DNA of 64,000 nucleotides, taken from Microcosmobacter mediterraneus. Lineage in GTDB: Bacteria; Bacteroidota; Bacteroidia; Flavobacteriales; Flavobacteriaceae. The notes beneath the pieces were generated by a model that was given only the letters and a program-made list of their open reading frames with translations, was not told the origin of the DNA and did not search any database. This document shows positions 60,214 through 64,000 of this stretch, piece after piece. Where the stretch lies: contig NZ_JAVRIA010000002.1 of the NCBI RefSeq assembly GCF_031846265.1, forward strand, positions 62,001-126,000. Reading direction: 5' to 3'. The first letter of the stretch is position 1. Each line of letters begins with the position of its first letter. The position numbers and the translations under genes were made by a program.

Positions 60214-62769
60214 TTAGAAATTAATTCTTGCTCCTACATTAAATGTTCTTCCTGCTCCAAACCATACTAAAGATGTTAATGCATCTGAATTTGTTCCATC
60301 TTGGGCATCAGACACATATTCTGTATTTAGTAAGTTGTTTATTCTACCTGATATCTGAGCATCAAATTTACCAAAACTAAATTTGTGTCTCAAAGCTAAA
60401 TCGAATAAACCATAATTTGGCATTTGCCATGCATCTGGTCCTGGAGTACCTCTATCACTTGGATCGAAATCTGCGAAAATTCTAGCATAGTAGTTATAAT
60501 CAACTAATAAATTTGTTTTAGGTGTTAATTCGTAATTAAGACCTAATGCCATTGTTGTTTGAGCTGCATCAGCAACTGGCAAATCTGCAATAAATAAATC
60601 TACGGTTTCAACAACTTCCTGAGATTCGTTTACAAGATTTACATCTAACACATCATTCTCCCATCTCCAGTCACCTAAGGATGCCATACCTGTTATTCTT
60701 AAATCATCAAATGGTCTATAAACAAAATCAATCTCAATACCTTGGTGAATAGCATTTACACCTAGAATGTTTGCAATACCTGTTTCATCTTGACTTAACT
60801 GAAACGTTTCAGTTTCTGTTCTATCTCTCCATGTTGTATAGTATACATTTACGTTAGCAGAAAATTTTTCGCCTCTGTAACCGTATCCTAACTCAAAACT
60901 CGTGATTTTTTGATTTTCTGCATCTTCATTAATATTTTCATTATTAAAGTTTAAGAAAACAGAATCAAATATTGGTGCTTTTTCAAAATATCCAAGATTT
61001 GCAAAAACATTATGATTTTCATCAATGTTATAATTAGCTCCACCTTTAGCACTGTAACCAAAGAAATTATAACGATCTGTTTCTCGTAATGGATCTGTAT
61101 CTAAGTAATTAAAATAATCAATACGTTTATAAGATGTATTTGATGCAGCTACAGATATAAATGCCGCAAGATCATTCTTAGAATATTCTAACTGACCAAA
61201 TGCACCTAACCATCCTACTAAACCATCATTATTATAATCTACCTTATCACCTACTCTTGCTTGGTTTAAAGGATTGTTTTCATCATCATCATTTATAATA
61301 AATTGACCTCCTAATAGATCTGTAACTTCTCTAAAATGAAGTCCTTTATAGCTTCTCCAATCTAAACCTCCTAATAGCACAAGATTATCTGATAAATCTG
61401 TACTTAATGTTGAAAGCACACCATACCAATTGTGATCATTTCTAGAAGCTCTTAAAGCTGCGCTAGAACCTAAAGCACCATTAGCTATGTTTTCATCTAC
61501 AATACGATCCATGTCTACTGGTCCAAGGTTACCAACCGTGTAATCCTCACTAGTAAATTTAAATCGTCCATCTTGTCCATCGAGATCACTACCCAGTGAA
61601 CCTCCACCTCCTCCAGAGCCAAATGACACATAGGCTGCTGTTGAAAGCGTTGTTTTATCATTAATATTCCAGTAGTGATTTAATGATATTTGTGGCTTGT
61701 GATAAAAGTTATCTTCAATACTTGTAAATTGACCTTGTTTATAACCCCAATCTGAGTTGTATTTTATACCATCTGGACTATTTCTATATGTCTCTATAGT
61801 ATGTCTATTTTGTCGTTGTCCATGTTGTTGTTTAGCGCCAAAAGCAGTAAATGATAATTTGTGATCGTCATTTATTTCTTTAGAAACATTAATAAAATAT
61901 GATACTCCAGTAAAAGGTGTTCCTCTTACAAAACCATCTCCTTGAGTTCTAGCAGCAGATACTGTTGCTGCAAAACCATTATCCATAAGACCTGTAGAAT
62001 ACGTGAGGCCAATTTTTTCATAACCATCGTTACCTAATGCAGTGTAAATATTTCCACCCATTTCAGCATCTGTAGTTTTAGTAAGGATATTGATTGTTCC
62101 ACCAACTGATGGTACAGCAATTTTAGCAGCACCTAATCCTCTTTGAACTTGCATAGAGCTCGTTACATCACCTAATCCAGCCCAGTTACTCCAGAAAACA
62201 CGACCGTTTTCCATATCGTTAACTGGCACACCGTTAATCATTACAGCAACATTTTCTGAGTTAAATCCTCTTAGGTTTATACGTCCATCTCCATATCCTC
62301 CACCTTGTCTGGTTGCATAAACTCCTGGTGTAGATTTTAAAATTTCTGGAAATTCTTGAGACCCTAATTTAAGCTGAATTTCTTCTGCTTTAACCGTTGA
62401 TACAGCTACAGGTGTTTTTCGGTCCACTGCTACAGATGCAATAATCTGTACCTCAGCTAATCCTATATCACTAGCATCTAATATAATTGTTCCTAAATCC
62501 TGATCTCCTGAGAATGCAACAGTCTTTGTAGCATAACCTACAAATGAAATGACAATTTCTCCTGAAGAGGCTTGAGTTTCGAAAGAAAAATTTCCGTCGA
62601 AATCAGTTGTTGTACCGTTTGAAGTACCCTTTTCAATAATGTTTGCACCTGGTAAAGCTTCTTTAAAGTCAGAGCCTATGACATTACCCTTGATTGTGCT
62701 TTGAGATAACGCTACTGTACAGGATAAAACTGTAACAATAACCGTTAAAAATTTGGTTAATCGATTCAT
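60214..62769 (-). CDS. TonB-dependent receptor
   Basis: The 851-residue protein has a signal peptide (ending TVALSQ), a carboxypeptidase-regulatory-like N-terminal domain (STIKGNVIGSDFKEALPGANI), a plug domain (LKSTPGVYATRQGGG, INLRGFNSENVAVMINGVPV) and a barrel that ends in VGARINF. It imports a ligand across the outer membrane with TonB energy; the ligand cannot be told. No transporter or enzyme gene is next to it except the lipoprotein at 58541. Confidence 0.93.
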   Translation of the reverse strand: MNRLTKFLTVIVTVLSCTVALSQSTIKGNVIGSDFKEALPGANIIEKGTSNGTTTDFDGNFSFETQASSGEIVISFVGYATKTVAFSGDQDLGTIILDASDIGLAEVQIIASVAVDRKTPVAVSTVKAEEIQLKLGSQEFPEILKSTPGVYATRQGGGYGDGRINLRGFNSENVAVMINGVPVNDMENGRVFWSNWAGLGDVTSSMQVQRGLGAAKIAVPSVGGTINILTKTTDAEMGGNIYTALGNDGYEKIGLTYSTGLMDNGFAATVSAARTQGDGFVRGTPFTGVSYFINVSKEINDDHKLSFTAFGAKQQHGQRQNRHTIETYRNSPDGIKYNSDWGYKQGQFTSIEDNFYHKPQISLNHYWNINDKTTLSTAAYVSFGSGGGGGSLGSDLDGQDGRFKFTSEDYTVGNLGPVDMDRIVDENIANGALGSSAALRASRNDHNWYGVLSTLSTDLSDNLVLLGGLDWRSYKGLHFREVTDLLGGQFIINDDDENNPLNQARVGDKVDYNNDGLVGWLGAFGQLEYSKNDLAAFISVAASNTSYKRIDYFNYLDTDPLRETDRYNFFGYSAKGGANYNIDENHNVFANLGYFEKAPIFDSVFLNFNNENINEDAENQKITSFELGYGYRGEKFSANVNVYYTTWRDRTETETFQLSQDETGIANILGVNAIHQGIEIDFVYRPFDDLRITGMASLGDWRWENDVLDVNLVNESQEVVETVDLFIADLPVADAAQTTMALGLNYELTPKTNLLVDYNYYARIFADFDPSDRGTPGPDAWQMPNYGLFDLALRHKFSFGKFDAQISGRINNLLNTEYVSDAQDGTNSDALTSLVWFGAGRTFNVGARINF

Positions 62770-62798
62770 TTAAAAATAAAAATTGGTTTAATTCGAGG

Positions 62799-62806
62799 CA
62801 AAAATA
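62799..62806 (-). promoter_or_regulatory. -7 box of the TonB-receptor promoter
   Basis: On the minus strand TATTTTTG fits TAnnTTTG, 29 bp before the receptor start codon. A GTTAAC-rich stretch lies upstream (62821-62840), possibly an operator. Confidence 0.5.
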
Positions 62807-62928
62807 CACTATAACATCTGGTTAACATTAACCAAATGTTAAGTATTTCTTAACAAAATCATAGAAGTTAAAAACAACCTTGTTAACAATAGATTATTTT
62901 CAGTGTAAGGTTAACGATTTATCAATCT

Positions 62929-64000
62929 TTAACTTAATTTTTTGTAATGTTTTAAAAGATTTTGTGTGGATTTATCATGATTAATAAAAGTGCTATCTCC
63001 TTGTATTTCTTGAAGAATTGTTTTTGCAAGTTGCTTCCCTAATTCAACTCCAAATTGATCGTAACTAAATATATTCCAAATAACTCCTTCAATAAATATT
63101 TTGTGCTCATACATGGCTATTAACTTTCCAAGACTACGAGGTGTTAACTGATCTATTAAAAAAGTAGTAGTTGGTTTATTACCTTCGAAAACTTTGAATG
63201 AGATTAATTTTTTCATTTTAGATTTTGATAAACCTTGTTGTTCTAATTCTGAAATTACTACGTCTTTATTTTTACCATTCATTAAAGCCTCTGTCTGAGC
63301 AAAAAAATTAGACATTAATTTATCATGATGCTCTTTATTTCCGTGTAATGATTTAGAAAAACCAATAAAATCGGCAGGTATTAATTTAGTACCTTGATGT
63401 ATTAACTGAAAAAAAGCATGCTGAGAATTAGTGCCTGGCTCTCCCCAAATTATAGTACCTGATTGATAATCTAAAGTATGACCTTCTCTATCAACACTTT
63501 TACCATTACTTTCCATTATACCTTGTTGAAGATAGGTTGCAAATTGGTTTAAATACTGGGAATATGAAATAACTGCTTGACTTTCTGCTTTAAAAAAGTT
63601 GTTGTACCAAACACTTAAAAGTGCAGACAAGACTGGAATATTGTTTTTGAAATTAGTGTCTTTGAAATGCAAGTCCATCTCGTGAGCACCTTCTAACATG
63701 TCTTCAAAATAATTGTAACCTAATGCTAAACTAATAGTTAAACCAACTGCACTCCATAACGAAAAACGCCCTCCAACCCAATTCCACATCGGAAAAATAT
63801 TTGATTTTTCAATACCAAACTCTTCAACCTTCGCTATGTTTGTAGATACAGCTACAAAATGCTTACCTACTGCTTCTTTTGGCATAGATTTTAAAAACCA
63901 CTCTCTTATTGAATTTGCATTAGATAGTGTTTCTTGTGTTGTAAAGGTCTTTGAAACAACAACAAATAATGTAGTTTTTGGATTAAGATTCTTAACTACT
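62929..64000 (-). CDS. pgi: Glucose-6-phosphate isomerase (5' end cut by window edge)
   Basis: The frame runs off the right edge, so only the C-terminal 356 or so residues are visible, starting within LFVVVSKTFTTQETLSNA. Family motifs are TTQET, WNWVGGRFSLWSAVG, DREGHTL, GEPGTNSQHAFFQLIHQGT, and a final FDQFGVELGKQLA. It interconverts glucose-6-phosphate and fructose-6-phosphate. An internal Met at 63885 is not the true start. Confidence 0.95.
   Translation of the reverse strand, partial: VVKNLNPKTTLFVVVSKTFTTQETLSNANSIREWFLKSMPKEAVGKHFVAVSTNIAKVEEFGIEKSNIFPMWNWVGGRFSLWSAVGLTISLALGYNYFEDMLEGAHEMDLHFKDTNFKNNIPVLSALLSVWYNNFFKAESQAVISYSQYLNQFATYLQQGIMESNGKSVDREGHTLDYQSGTIIWGEPGTNSQHAFFQLIHQGTKLIPADFIGFSKSLHGNKEHHDKLMSNFFAQTEALMNGKNKDVVISELEQQGLSKSKMKKLISFKVFEGNKPTTTFLIDQLTPRSLGKLIAMYEHKIFIEGVIWNIFSYDQFGVELGKQLAKTILQEIQGDSTFINHDKSTQNLLKHYKKLS

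Overview
The window looks like part of the chromosome of a marine-type member of the Flavobacteriaceae (Bacteroidota). The evidence is a low-GC composition, gliding-motility genes gldE and gldD next to mutY and ssb, many secreted lipoproteins and beta-barrel proteins, almost no Shine-Dalgarno sequences, and repeated use of the Bacteroidota -7 promoter box TAnnTTTG. Both window edges cut a gene: a GH2 beta-mannosidase on the left and glucose-6-phosphate isomerase on the right. I see no CRISPR array, phage or insertion sequence.

Layout. 1-10.7 kb is an N-glycan breakdown locus. A leftward arm holds a GH20 hexosaminidase, a CutC-like protein and a GH2 beta-mannosidase. A rightward arm holds a GH92 alpha-mannosidase, a sugar MFS permease and a Tat-exported glycosylasparaginase. 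Together these could strip mannose and GlcNAc from N-glycans and split the GlcNAc-Asn bond. 11.3-16.8 kb is a cyanophycin storage module: synthetase, cyanophycinase, an acetyltransferase and an isoaspartyl dipeptidase. 16.9-19.7 kb is polA. 19.8-28.5 kb is accessory: an OmpA-like protein, secreted proteins and lipoproteins, a degraded second copy of the polA 3' end, and a TPR sensor kinase with a NarL-type response regulator. 28.5-35.5 kb has a large CBM9/DUF5916-type protein and then the translation genes rplM-rpsI-rpsB-tsf-pyrH-frr. 35.5-48.9 kb has envelope proteins, an MMPL-type RND exporter, asnS, rpoN and an ExbB/ExbD operon. 49.1-54.9 kb has tRNA-Ser, an asparaginase, TatD, an aspartic protease, an orphan NarL-type regulator with two repeated promoter units, RNase G, a 29-residue basic protein and HU. 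55-58.5 kb is mutY-ssb-gldE-gldD. 58.5-62.8 kb is a TonB-dependent receptor with a lipoprotein partner. pgi ends the window.

The strongest unusual signal is regulatory. Four promoters in two separate places, each place next to a NarL-family response regulator gene, share one geometry: a 16-bp palindrome of 7-2-7 layout placed exactly 23 nt upstream of a -7 box. One pair (core TACCTA...TAGGTA) drives lipoprotein and secreted-protein genes beside the TPR-kinase two-component system. The other pair (TACGTAA-AG-TTACGTA) lies downstream of the orphan regulator and appears to drive a short terminated RNA of about 80 nt and a 39-residue single-pass membrane peptide. Other points of note are the eroded polA tail that brackets accessory genes, a roughly 20-bp dispersed repeat carried in frame inside several genes, and a repeat-preceded small secreted protein at 10987.
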